A stretch of DNA of 64,000 nt from Marinobacter subterrani (lineage in GTDB: Bacteria > Pseudomonadota > Gammaproteobacteria > Pseudomonadales > Oleiphilaceae), in the NCBI RefSeq assembly GCF_001045555.1, contig NZ_LFBU01000002.1, positions 496,001-560,000 on the forward strand. The letters are read 5' to 3'. A model generated the notes under the pieces. The model was not told the DNA's origin, did not search any database, and worked only from the letters and a program-made list of their open reading frames with translations. Below, piece by piece: positions 36,610-45,925 of this stretch. The position numbers were made by a program, and so were the translations under genes. Position 1 is the stretch's first letter. Each line of letters opens with the position of its first letter.

Positions 36610-37176
36610 ATGAGCAAATTCACCGTCGTCTACGATGCCTGCGTGCTGTATCCCGCACCCTTGAGAGATGCGCTGATGCGGCTGGCATTGACGGACCTGT
36701 TCAAGGCGCACTGGACAGATCACATCCACGACGAGTGGATCAACGCGCTGTTGAGGGCAAAGAAACATTCGCCGGAAAGCTTGTCGCGGGCAAGGGAGCT
36801 GATGGATCTTCACGTGCGCGATGCAAAAGTGTACGGCTACGAGCCGCTGATTGGAGGGCTAAGCCTGCCGGACCCGGACGATCGCCACGTGCTGGCTGCC
36901 GCCATCCGTTGCAACGCCAACGCCATTGTTACCTTCAACCTGAAAGATTTTCCTGAGGCATCGCTTCGCCAGTACGATATCGAAGTGATTCATCCGGACG
37001 ACTTTATTTTGTATCAGATCGATATGGCGCCAACGCTGTGTTGTCGAGCTTTTCAGGCCCAGCGTTCAGCGCTGAAAAATCCGCCACTCAGTGTCGATAC
37101 CTTTCTGGCAACGCTGCAAAAACAGCAGTTACCCCAAACCGTCTCGAAGCTTCGGGAGTTTGCGGATTTTCTCTAG
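36610..37176 (+). CDS. PIN-domain toxin
   Basis: 188-residue predicted metal-dependent ribonuclease of the PIN_3 type. Acidic residues of the active site are visible in the N-terminal strand FTVVYDACVLYP and in PDPDDRHVLAAAIRC, followed by the strand AIVTFNLKDFP. A C-terminal extension of about 60 residues (after VIHPDDFI) is longer than in VapC toxins. Paired with the upstream HTH protein and lying between hsdR and hsdS on the opposite strand, it could act as an addiction module that stabilises the restriction locus. Confidence 0.87.
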   Translation: MSKFTVVYDACVLYPAPLRDALMRLALTDLFKAHWTDHIHDEWINALLRAKKHSPESLSRARELMDLHVRDAKVYGYEPLIGGLSLPDPDDRHVLAAAIRCNANAIVTFNLKDFPEASLRQYDIEVIHPDDFILYQIDMAPTLCCRAFQAQRSALKNPPLSVDTFLATLQKQQLPQTVSKLREFADFL

Positions 37177-37439
37177 TCATGGGTTCCGGAATGGAACCTG
37201 TGCCCTTTCGGATCTTCAGCGACAGAAAAGCGGCTTGTCCTCGGCTGGAAGCCTGATAAGGGTCCAGTCGCGAGTGGCGCAACTACCGAGAAATCCTCGG
37301 TGGTTGCCGATTTCGAATCTCAGCGTTTGGTCGCTGTCCGAACATTACGGAAATACCGAAGAGTTCCCGCTCCTTACATTTCGGCAGTATGTGCAAAATT
37401 TGCAACAACTGAACTCCTAAGGATTCCTTAGCAGCTCAC

Positions 37440-37781
37440 CGCTTGTTTGATTCGGCAATATGCACTTTCTGCATACTGCTTGCTCCCGGCACTCAGCCTT
37501 TCGCTGTCATCGAGCGTGGTTTCGATAATGATCAGTTCACCGTCCTTGTCGATGGACAGAAGATCCAGTTGCTCGCGATCCAGGTCTCGCAGCGTTGAAA
37601 AGTTCGAAGCCGTCGAATTCCTTCTGGATGATCAGCAGTTCCTCGCATCACCCCGGGTCAAGGCCTGGGGATAGTTCTCCAGCCATTTCTGCAGGTGCTT
37701 GCGCTCGGTGAAGCCGAGGTCGTTGAAGCGTTTTACTTCCAGTGGGTTGATGCGGTTCGAGGTTGGATCGATCTTAAACAT
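37440..37781 (-). pseudogene. Frameshifted DUF4268/PD-(D/E)XK-type nuclease-like gene
   Basis: The frame starts at the ATG at 37781, overlapping the hsdS stop, and reads FKIDPTSNRINPLEVKRFND, LGFTERKHLQKWLENYP. It then breaks; a second frame gives EELLIIQKEFDGFE and a third gives LRDLDREQLDLLSIDKDGEL and IIIETTLDDSER. Together these match the N-terminus of a nuclease-like family often found beside type I R-M genes. At least two frameshifts and loss of the 3' part make it a relic. The overlap with hsdS shows it was once co-translated with the specificity gene. Confidence 0.75.
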
Positions 37782-39213
37782 TCGCGGGCCCCGCTAGCTG
37801 ATCGTCAGTAGCCAAGACTGAGAGTTCACCGGAGAGGAGCTTGGGGAGCAACATGTCGCGCAGCACTGAAAGGGTCGATGATTCCAGCTTATGCACTGCA
37901 GCCTGGTCGAAAAAAGATCGCACGGTTTTGTGAAAGTAAGCTATCAGGCGCTCATTTGGGACAATACAGGGTAAATTAATTACAACTTCAGGGCGCACCG
38001 CCGGGTATGCCCCGCCATCCGCTAAATGGGCTAAGTGGTTGATTGTCGCGTCTGACGTCGCGGTGATGTAGACGAACTCAGCTAACTCCGCCTGCTTTGG
38101 GGACAAAACAGCAAATCCCGTGCTGCCTGTTAACGTCTTTTGGGGGCGCTTGATGAATGCGAATGAGCGATTGCCAGGGCGAACTGTGCCGACGATAGTG
38201 TCGCCGTTAGAAAGTATGCGTCTTGCTCGGCTCGGTGTGTCGTCGGAGAGGTAGGTTGTGGTGCTCTCGATTACACCGTTCTTCGTATTTGCCAGGTCTA
38301 CATACCGGATTTCTGAGGGTATTGTCCGCTTTGTCCAGGATTGCTGATTAAGGTTAGCAACGTCAGCAAGGGTGCCGACAGTCCACCCATCGGGAATCTC
38401 CCCCAACTCACTATCCTGCATAGCCGACGGAAACAGTTCGGCGGTAGCACGGAGCTCGGCATATTGCTCGGGCTGTTCGGCGTGGAGGCGGGTTAGCTCC
38501 TCTTCGCCTTTGTCGGAAATGGCCTGCATGGCGGCGAACAGGGCGCCTTCCTCGCTGCCGCCGGCTTCCAGTGCGGCGATCTTGGCTTTAGCCGGCTCGA
38601 AATCGACAAACCAGCTTTTGAAGATGGCCTGGGCTATTTGTTCGAGGGTTTGGTTAGTTTTAGTGTTTGATTTGATCTTTTCATTGACGCTAAAGAGTGT
38701 ATCGCCAATGATAGCCTGCTCATCAAGAGGAGGAGCGAGAACCATCAGTTTTAAGACTTCCGTTTGGCGCAACCCTGGCACAGAGGAGCCTGTCGCCCTA
38801 CTGCGTATCTCCTGCTGAAACGCTTCAGAAGTCATATACGCATAAAGGTATCGTGGATTCAGAATTTCCGGGTTTGCTCGGATGCAAAAAATTCTTTGTC
38901 CGAGGACAACTGGATAGTCCTCATCCCAGTACAAACACTCTCCTAGGGTCGCGCCCTCTGATACCAATAAACAGTCGCCTTTGCGAACATCCTCCTTCAT
39001 CCATTTTTTATAGATATCGTGCGATACGAACCGAATGGACTCTTTGGCGACAAGTTTCCCGCCACTTACATTTTTGGCTGATATCGTAGGTACACCACTA
39101 TCGACCCAATCGGAACCAAGTTTTCGGGGCGTCTTTCCCCTATGGTCGATAATGAGATCAATGCACTCACCCAGTGGCCTCAAGGTCCAATTCGAAGCAG
39201 AGTCAAAGCTCAT
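37774..39213 (-). CDS. hsdS: Type I restriction-modification specificity subunit S
   Basis: 479-residue DNA-recognition subunit. Two target-recognition domains are visible. The first begins near WTLRPLGECIDLIIDHRGKT and ends in PLDEQAIIGDTLFSVNEKI, the first conserved helical region. The second begins GEIPDGWTVGTLADVANLN and ends near VHKLESSTLSVLRDMLLPKL. An inserted stretch of about 65 residues (FEPAKAKIAALEAGGSEEGA...) links them. Its start overlaps the hsdM end by 11 bases. It appears complete, so the methylase complex could be functional. Confidence 0.96.
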   Translation of the reverse strand: MSFDSASNWTLRPLGECIDLIIDHRGKTPRKLGSDWVDSGVPTISAKNVSGGKLVAKESIRFVSHDIYKKWMKEDVRKGDCLLVSEGATLGECLYWDEDYPVVLGQRIFCIRANPEILNPRYLYAYMTSEAFQQEIRSRATGSSVPGLRQTEVLKLMVLAPPLDEQAIIGDTLFSVNEKIKSNTKTNQTLEQIAQAIFKSWFVDFEPAKAKIAALEAGGSEEGALFAAMQAISDKGEEELTRLHAEQPEQYAELRATAELFPSAMQDSELGEIPDGWTVGTLADVANLNQQSWTKRTIPSEIRYVDLANTKNGVIESTTTYLSDDTPSRARRILSNGDTIVGTVRPGNRSFAFIKRPQKTLTGSTGFAVLSPKQAELAEFVYITATSDATINHLAHLADGGAYPAVRPEVVINLPCIVPNERLIAYFHKTVRSFFDQAAVHKLESSTLSVLRDMLLPKLLSGELSVLATDDQLAGPANV

Positions 39214-40915
39214 ATCCTATCCTCCTAAGATTCCGCTTGATCTCAGCTTCCAACCGATCACTCTCTGCAAACTGCTCCCGCAACTGCCCGGTCAACCGCG
39301 CCATCTTCTCGGCAAACGGCTCGCCATTGTCTTCCTGTTCCTGAGCACCCACAAAGCGCCCCGGTGTCAGCACAAAGTCATGTTTCTTGATCTCGTCCAG
39401 CCTGACGGATTTGCAGAACCCCGCGACATCCTCGTAGCCTTCGCCGCGTTGCCAGGCATGAAAGGTGTCGGCGATCTTGGCAATGTCCTCGTTGGTGAAG
39501 TCCCGCAGTACCCGATCCCGCATGAAGCCCAGGTTACGGGCGTCGATGAACAGAAACTCTTCCCGGCGGTCGCGCTTTTTCTCGTTGCGCACCATGCCGT
39601 TGGCTTTGTCCCGGGTCAGGAACCAGATGCAGGCGGGGATCTGGGTATTGGTGAACAGCTGGCCGGGCAGGGCGACCATGCATTCCACCAGGTCTTCTTC
39701 CACCAGGCGTTTGCGGATTTCGCCTTCGTTGTTGGTGTTGGAGCTCATGGAGCCGTTGGCCAGCAGCAGGGCCATGCTGCCGGTGGGCGCCAGGTGGTGG
39801 AGCATGTGCTGCATCCAGCCAAAGTTGGCGTTACCTTTGGGCGGGGTGCCGTACTTCCAGCGCACGTCCTCGGCCAGGGATTCGCTCCACCAGTCTTTGA
39901 TGTTGAACGGCGGGTTGGCCATCACGAAGTCGGCGCGCAGGTCCGGGTGCTGGTCGTCCAGGAAGGTGTCGGCGTTTTTTTTGCCGAAGTTGAAGTCGAT
40001 GCCCCGGATAGCCATGTTCATAGCGGCCAGGCGCCAGGTGGTGGGGTTGGACTCCTGGCCGTACACGGAGATGTGCTTCTTCTGCTCGCTGGCGTCGTAG
40101 TGCTGTTCGCTGGCATGTTCCTCGATAAACTTGTCGCTGGAGACAAAGAACCCGCCGGAGCCCATGGCCGGGTCGTACACACGGCCGGAGTATGGTTGCA
40201 GCATTTCGACAATCAAGGTCACGATGCTCTTGGGGGTGTAATACTGGCCCCCCTGCTTGCCTTCTGCGAGGGCGAACTGGCCCAGGAAATATTCGTACAC
40301 ATGGCCGAGGATGTCTTTGCTGTGCAGGCTCAGTTTCTCGCCCTCGAACACCGGCCGGGTGAAAGAGGTGTCCGAGAAGGTGTTGATCAGGCCCAGCAGC
40401 TTGTCGTTGTCCAACTGGTACTGGCTGATGCGGTTGAGGATGCCCTTGAGCTTGGCGTTGCTCTTCTCGATTTCTTCCAGGGCGTTGTCGATCAGCCAGG
40501 ACACGGAGCGCAGCTTTACGTCGTTACCGGCATCGTCCTGCCAGAGCACGGTGCCCACGGACAGCACGGCCTTTTCTTTCAGGGTGCTCCAGCGGGCGGG
40601 CTTGGGCACCCAGAACACGTTGGCTTCCCGGTAGTAATCTAATACTTCCAGCTCTTCCAGCAGGGTTTGCTGGTAGTCCTCGTCGCCGTCGTAGTCTTCC
40701 GGCGGCAGGTAGTAAATGTCGTCGTTCTCATCCTTGAACCGTTCCAGCAACTCTTCCTGGCGCTCCTCGAAGGCATCGGAGACGTACTTCAGGAAGATCA
40801 GGCCCAGCACCACGTGCTTGTAGTTGGCGGCATCCAGGTTGGCCCGGAGCTTGTCGGCGGCTTTCCAGAGTTTGTCGTCCAGGGCTTTGAGGAATTGCTG
40901 TTCCGTGTTGTTCAT
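39203..40915 (-). CDS. hsdM: Type I restriction-modification methylase subunit M
   Basis: 570-residue N6-adenine methyltransferase. An N-terminal HsdM helical domain (EQQFLKALDDKLWKAADKLR) is followed by the SAM-binding motif DPAMGSGGFFVSS and the catalytic motif VMANPPFNIKDWW. It is the first gene of the hsdM-hsdS transcription unit and overlaps hsdS by 11 bases. No damage seen. With hsdS it suffices for modification; with hsdR for restriction. Confidence 0.97.
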   Translation of the reverse strand: MNNTEQQFLKALDDKLWKAADKLRANLDAANYKHVVLGLIFLKYVSDAFEERQEELLERFKDENDDIYYLPPEDYDGDEDYQQTLLEELEVLDYYREANVFWVPKPARWSTLKEKAVLSVGTVLWQDDAGNDVKLRSVSWLIDNALEEIEKSNAKLKGILNRISQYQLDNDKLLGLINTFSDTSFTRPVFEGEKLSLHSKDILGHVYEYFLGQFALAEGKQGGQYYTPKSIVTLIVEMLQPYSGRVYDPAMGSGGFFVSSDKFIEEHASEQHYDASEQKKHISVYGQESNPTTWRLAAMNMAIRGIDFNFGKKNADTFLDDQHPDLRADFVMANPPFNIKDWWSESLAEDVRWKYGTPPKGNANFGWMQHMLHHLAPTGSMALLLANGSMSSNTNNEGEIRKRLVEEDLVECMVALPGQLFTNTQIPACIWFLTRDKANGMVRNEKKRDRREEFLFIDARNLGFMRDRVLRDFTNEDIAKIADTFHAWQRGEGYEDVAGFCKSVRLDEIKKHDFVLTPGRFVGAQEQEDNGEPFAEKMARLTGQLREQFAESDRLEAEIKRNLRRIGYEL

Positions 40916-41309
40916 TGCTCGGTTGTTCCCTATGAGAGGTTACTGCTATCTGTCTCTGATAAAGCGTAAAGGCACGGAGCGACAAGGTGTGTCGGTTCGT
41001 GCCTTTGATTGTTTCGGAGAGTGGCAGGCAATGCCGGGGGTGTATTGCGTGCTAACCACTCGATATAAGGTTGTTTTACGTTAGTTGATGGGGTTAGGCA
41101 AGGAAGGGGATTGGAGAGAGGATTGTAGTAGTTCAAGGATTCCGGACACCAATGTGTGTTGGTAATATTGCCGCCATAAGCGAGGTGTCTGAAGATCATA
41201 GAGTGACGATTTATTACGCCGTAGTCCAAGCAAAAAGCGGGTATCATTCTGGATAGCCCGAAGCCAGGATCGCCGGCATACTGTTTTTGAACTGGCTGAG
41301 TTCATTGGG
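40916..41309. other. Intergenic region upstream of hsdM
   Basis: About 390 bp between the divergent hsdM and the TOTE-like relic. It should contain the hsdM promoter. I find no gene: the short frames on either strand have no ribosome site or family resemblance. Confidence 0.4.
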
Positions 41310-42907
41310 TTGGAGGCACGTATCTGTATAGAAGATGAGCTCGCTGCCATTGCACAAAAGTTATCTGAGCTTGAGAGGGAAAAGGCTGCGCTTCTTTCCC
41401 GGAGGAACGAGCTTCACGCCTCTGCACAGGGATCCTCACCAACGCAGCTGACACCCAAGCAAAAGGCCGAACTGTTCCGGAATCTCTTTCGCGGCAGACA
41501 AGATGTCTATGCGGTCCGCTGGCAGGGATCCGGCGGCCGTTCCGGCTATGCTGTCGCCTGTGAGAATGAGTGGGTTCCGGGCATTTGTCAGAAACCCCGG
41601 ATTAAATGCGGGGAGTGCCCGCACAAAAAGTTCAAGCCTCTGGATTTCAGCGCGGTGTATGACCACCTGTCCGGCAAGCATGTGGCTGGGTTATATCCGT
41701 TGTTGTGGGACAGTTCCTGTTATCTTCTGGCCGTAGATTTTGATAAGGAAGACTGGCGGGCAGACGTTCGTGCGCTGGCTCAGGCTTGTCGTGATGAAGG
41801 CATCCCTTATCTTGTAGAAATCTCCCGGTCTGGTGCGGGTGCCCACCTATGGGTCTTCTTTTCGGAATCCTTCATGCTCCGACCGCTTTCGGTAAAACCG
41901 TAACCGCCATTGGCATTGTGACCAAGCGGCAGGTCAACACGCTGATTCTCACTCACAGCCGTCAGTTACTGGATCAATGGAAGGAGCGCCTGGAAACTTT
42001 CATTGAGGGCGCATCCGTGGGCGTGATTGGCGGAGGCAGAAAGAGACCGACCGGGCATATCGACGTTGCCACCTATCAGAGCCTGATCAACAAGAAAGAC
42101 AATACCGTCTCAAACCTTGTCCGGGAATATGGCCAGATTATCATCGATGAATGTCACCATATCTCAGCCCCCCGTTATGAGATGCTACTTAACGAAGTCA
42201 GCGCTCGATATGTCCTCGGCCTTACCGCAACGCCGGACCGTCAGGATGGTCACCAAAAAATTATGTTTATGGTTGCTGGCCCCATTCGTCACAAAGTAAA
42301 AGCTGAACACGGGTCCAGGTTTGTCCAACGTGTCATCGTTCGGGAGCGTCACGAAACGCCACCTGCGGATATTTGCCAGAATGGTGAGCGGCCCCACATA
42401 GCATCAGTTTACCGTTGGCTTGCCGAGAGTAATGCCCGGAATAAGGACATTGTTCATGATGTTGTACGCTGCGTTCAAAACCAGGCCAACTGTCTTCTGC
42501 TGACCGAGCGACGGGAGCATGCTGAGACGCTGGCAACACTGCTGAATGCTGAATCCATATCATCGGTTGTGTTGCGTGGTGGGATGCGCGTTAGAGAACG
42601 TCGGTTGGCGGAAGCGCAGTTACATGAAGCTCAGGTTATCGTTGCAACTGGTAAATACATCGGAGAAGGCTTTGACTTGCCACGGTTGGATACCCTGTTT
42701 TTAGCTCTGCCCATCGCATGGAAGGGAACTCTGTCGCAGTATGCTGGCAGGATCCACCGGGAGGTCGATGGCAAGCAGGAGGTTGCTGTCTATGACTACC
42801 TGGACTCTGGCCTGCCAATGCTTGAGCGCATGTTCAGAAAACGTGAGAAAGGCTACAAGGCTATGGGATATCGGTTTGTCTCTTCTGGGCAAGAACAATT
42901 GCTGTAG
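41310..42907 (+). pseudogene. TOTE-type primase-helicase with internal deletion
   Basis: Two adjacent frames are halves of one protein. The first (41310-41903) has an N-terminal coiled coil (DELAAIAQKLSELEREKAAL) and the primase-like domain of TOTE conflict systems with LLAVDFDKEDW and SRSGAGAHLWVFFSE. The second (about 41865-42907) begins abruptly at ILHAPTAFGKTVTA and is an SF2 helicase with IIIDECHH, LGLTATPDR and QYAGRIHRE. In intact relatives roughly 300 residues lie between these parts. The junction, near 41863-41870, removes them and shifts the frame. The TTG start is uncertain. Probably inactive, although either half could still be translated. Confidence 0.8.
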
Positions 42908-43087
42908 GTTCCAATCCTCACGATTGGAATTCAGAATTTTCGAGGGTGGGGGTATAGATCTATCTTCCTGTATGAATTATTTTGACTGCCAGTGTGTATT
43001 TATAGAAAAATCTCCAAACATATAAAAAATTGCCTCGACAGTAGAATCGTAAGCTTGCGATAACTGGAAAGGCTTGGAGAAATTGGT

Positions 43088-44590
43088 ATGACAGCTGTTG
43101 GCTATGCCCGGCTCGCACAACACACGGAGATCAAGGCCAGGAGGCCAGCAATCGTTGCAGAAGTGCGCCCGGTGAGCCGGCTGGACACGGCCCCAGGCAT
43201 TATTATGGTGCCCTCCCGGATGGCACCCGACAAGGACGATGTGTACGGGCATATCATGTTCGCGCTGAAGCATGAGGGGATCAACCTGCAAATACTCTCA
43301 CAGGCTTTGCCTCTGGTCCCAGAATCTTTATTGCGAGAAGAGTTCGATAACTCCCCAAACAGCCAATACCTGCGTAGAGCTTGCTTCCTGTGGGAGCACT
43401 TCACAGGTGAAACCATCCATCGCCGACAGCAGAAGCTGACTCAGAACTACACCAGGCTCTTTAATCCAAAACTCTATTTTACAGGATCAGAGAGGCGCGA
43501 CGAGCGTTGGCGAGTTACTTTCAATGGCATAGGTTCGATGGCCTATTGCGCCACCGTTCGCCGTACTCCGTTATTGGAAGCCCAACTGGCCAAGGATTTG
43601 CTGCGCAAGGCTGCGAAGTTCACTGAGTCACTGCCCCGGGATATTCTCAATCGCACCCTGTCCTGGGCCTACCTGAGCGAAACGCAAGACTCCTTTGCCA
43701 TCGAGAAGGAAGCTGTGAATGCTGACAAATCGCGACGATTTGTAGAGGTGTTAAAGCAAGCCCACGAGGGAATTGTGATCAATGAGGATTCCCTGACGGA
43801 CCTGCAAAACATCGCAATCGACAATCCATTCATCAAGGCAACGAGTTACCGGAACGAACAGAACTATCTGGGCACCGCCCAAACCGGGCCATTAGGGGTA
43901 ACCTACATCCCACCGGACCACGTGCTGGCCCGTGAGCTCATGGATGAGCTTTGCAACCTCGCGAATGATCCGCCTGAAGACGTGGACCCGATTATCCTTG
44001 GTGCTGTTGTCTCATTCGGTTTTGTGTTTATTCACCCGTTCATGGATGGAAACGGTCGTCTCTCCCGGTTCCTTTTTCATCAGTTGCTCTGCAAAACAGG
44101 GGGTTTGGTGAATGGCCTGGTTCTGCCCGTTTCCACAGTGATGCATCAGAACGAAAGTGACTACCTTGATGCGTTGAAATCGTTCTCTGAGGGTACTGCC
44201 CAGTTCTGGAATATTGAGTGGATGGGTGATGTTGAGCTTGATTTTGACTTCCGGGGTCATAGCGCGATCTATCGCTATTGGGATGCGACCCAGTGCTGCG
44301 AATTTATGGCTTTGTGTGCCGAGACGGCAATTGAGAAGCACCTGAAAGAGGAAACCGTTTTTCTTAACCGGTATGACCAGATCTATCGGACCATCAACGA
44401 ACGTTTTGATGTTGTCTCGAAGGACTTGGGCAATTTGGTCATGATGTGCATGCAGCACCATGGGCGATTGTCGAATCACCGGAGAAAGCAATACCAGTAT
44501 CGGGTGCCGGAGGAGGTGTTTGATGCTCTGGAAAAAGCTTATCGAGATGTTATTGACGAAGTGACGACAGTAGCCGACCCGGCGCCTTAG
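43088..44590 (+). CDS. Fic-domain protein
   Basis: 500-residue cytoplasmic protein with the Fic core motif HPFMDGNGRLSR near residue 318 and the preceding IILGAVVSFGFVFIHP segment. Fic enzymes usually transfer AMP from ATP to a target protein. Residues 1-200 form an N-terminal extension of unknown role (MTAVGYARLAQHTEIKARRP), and about 150 residues follow the core. The classic inhibitory motif is not obvious by eye. No antitoxin-like partner precedes it. It lies among defence genes and fragments, so a host-protection or toxin role is possible; the target is unknown. Confidence 0.85.
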   Translation: MTAVGYARLAQHTEIKARRPAIVAEVRPVSRLDTAPGIIMVPSRMAPDKDDVYGHIMFALKHEGINLQILSQALPLVPESLLREEFDNSPNSQYLRRACFLWEHFTGETIHRRQQKLTQNYTRLFNPKLYFTGSERRDERWRVTFNGIGSMAYCATVRRTPLLEAQLAKDLLRKAAKFTESLPRDILNRTLSWAYLSETQDSFAIEKEAVNADKSRRFVEVLKQAHEGIVINEDSLTDLQNIAIDNPFIKATSYRNEQNYLGTAQTGPLGVTYIPPDHVLARELMDELCNLANDPPEDVDPIILGAVVSFGFVFIHPFMDGNGRLSRFLFHQLLCKTGGLVNGLVLPVSTVMHQNESDYLDALKSFSEGTAQFWNIEWMGDVELDFDFRGHSAIYRYWDATQCCEFMALCAETAIEKHLKEETVFLNRYDQIYRTINERFDVVSKDLGNLVMMCMQHHGRLSNHRRKQYQYRVPEEVFDALEKAYRDVIDEVTTVADPAP

Positions 44591-44595
44591 TTGCT

Positions 44596-44787
44596 TTGTT
44601 TTATCAGGTTGCCGAGGACCCGCACGCCACCCGAGCCCGATTTGTCGCCGAGATGGAAAAACTGGCGGAACCGAGAGCGAAGGTTGTTGACCTGGGTGCA
44701 CCGAGACGGGTCCTTGAACATAAGAATATGTTTGAGCACCCAAGCGCGGTTCTTGGAGACCCTGAAGAACAAGGCGGGAGGCGATGA
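44596..44787 (+). other. Short open frame after the Fic gene, possibly a gene remnant
   Basis: A 63-codon frame (FYQVAEDPHATRARFVAEME ... FEHPSAVLGDPEEQGGRR) follows the Fic stop by five bases. It is protein-like in composition but has no clear ribosome site or recognised domain. It could be the remnant of a gene or a small partner of the Fic protein. Low certainty. Confidence 0.3.
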
Positions 44788-44823
44788 TGGCTAGGATGCT
44801 ACCAAAGTTCGAAGATCATAAAG

Positions 44824-45102
44824 GTGAAGCGGCCCAAGCCGATCTGGAGAAGCACCAGAGTTTCAGTGGTGGCCGCAGTGCGTGAAATTCGCCAGCGCTT
44901 TGTTGGTATCACGCAGGAGTACTACGCTCGGCTGTTTGGTCTGTCGAAGACCACCCTTATGAATATAGAGTGTGTAGTGGTTCAGTGTGACGGCCCCCGG
45001 GTCCTCCTCGAATCTGTAAAGAGGGTGGTAGAGCCACTGGGTACCAGTTGTCCTTGGTGCCGATTAAGGATCTTTAGAGAAGTCCGTAGTGACCACTTTT
45101 GA
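44824..45102 (+). pseudogene. Degenerate XRE-type regulator fragment
   Basis: The stretch AVREIRQRFVGITQEYYARL followed by FGLSKTTLMNIE is arranged like an XRE/Cro helix-turn-helix of a HigA-type antitoxin. The flanking residues do not fit, and an overlapping frame upstream (MARMLPKFEDHKGEAAQADL) stops within it, so the gene looks broken. Confidence 0.4.
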
Positions 45103-45737
45103 AGATTCGAAACTAAACAGAAGCGAACATTCGCGCCTCGGAAATCTCGACCTGAGGCTCCATAGCGGAATAGGCCAAGATATCAACGTCTAAGCACGCA
45201 ATTGAAGAGAGCTCCTTTCTACTTCAGGTAAGTCGCCTTCAATGCTGTATCATCATTTACCAAATTGATAGGAACACCATTTTCGACCTGGCTCATGCTT
45301 TACTCCCGCAGCACTCGGTCACACCCGCTTCCATCCACAGAACCACCGTCTGTGCTGGAGGCAGCCTCATTGGGATCATTGTCTGCATCGGATTTGCCAC
45401 TTTCATCCGAGTCAGAGATACTCCTCGCAAATCGCTCGCCAATTGACTGGGGCAGTCTCTGGTGTTGCGCGACTTCTTTGGTCCGAGGAGTGAGAAGTAT
45501 TTCCAACAACGGACGCAGTCACACTGCTCTACCGGCGGCAGCGCCAAACCCAAGACTGGGTTATCAATTGCTTATAAGCATTTTAGTACGCTGGCTGCTC
45601 ATCCAACATCAGAACAGAAGACGACATTAGAGGCAGAAAGCCAGATTCATGCCTCTATGCGTTGCAATAAATCCAGAAATCTGTAATTTCTCCGACCAGA
45701 CTGCGCCTCGGCGTTCGAGAACGGGGTACTATCAATG
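45103..45737. other. Unassigned stretch between broken regulator and methylase module
   Basis: About 635 bp with no supportable gene. It begins with CTAAACAGAAGCGAACATT (45113-45131), nearly identical to 20559-20577, which may be a trace of a shared mobile element. A minus-strand 69-codon frame (45300-45509) ends in a very acidic, Ser/Asp-rich tail but has no recognised relative; I do not call it a gene. Confidence 0.4.
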
Positions 45738-45925
45738 TCTAGCTCAAAAAGTTGTGTCGAGGGTAAACACGTGTCTGTGGAAGCCGCAAAGGGAGCTTCC
45801 CTCAGTTTGAGGTGCCTCCAGAATTTAAGAAGAAGTTCAAAGGATTTGCTGTCGCTCAGGGCATTAGCATGACCGACCCGTTAAAAGAAGGTCTCGAGCT
45901 ATCTAAAGAGAAGCTGAATAAATGA
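45738..45925 (+). pseudogene. Small ribbon-helix-helix-like gene with frameshift, coupled to methylase
   Basis: The ATG at 45738 opens a frame MSSSKSCVEGKHVSVEAAKG. Near 45797 the protein-like signal switches to another frame reading PQFEVPPEFKKKFKGFAVAQ and GISMTDPLKEGLELSKEKLN, which ends in a TGA overlapping the methylase ATG (ATGA at 45922-45925). Joined, they give a basic protein of about 60 residues resembling small RHH repressors or antitoxins. The frameshift suggests it is inactive or a sequencing error lies here. The overlap shows it was co-translated with the methylase gene. Confidence 0.5.

Noticed and set aside
39035..40642. 535-codon plus-strand frame opposite hsdM and the end of hsdS
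   Set aside because: Crosses two real genes on the other strand and has shadow-like composition.
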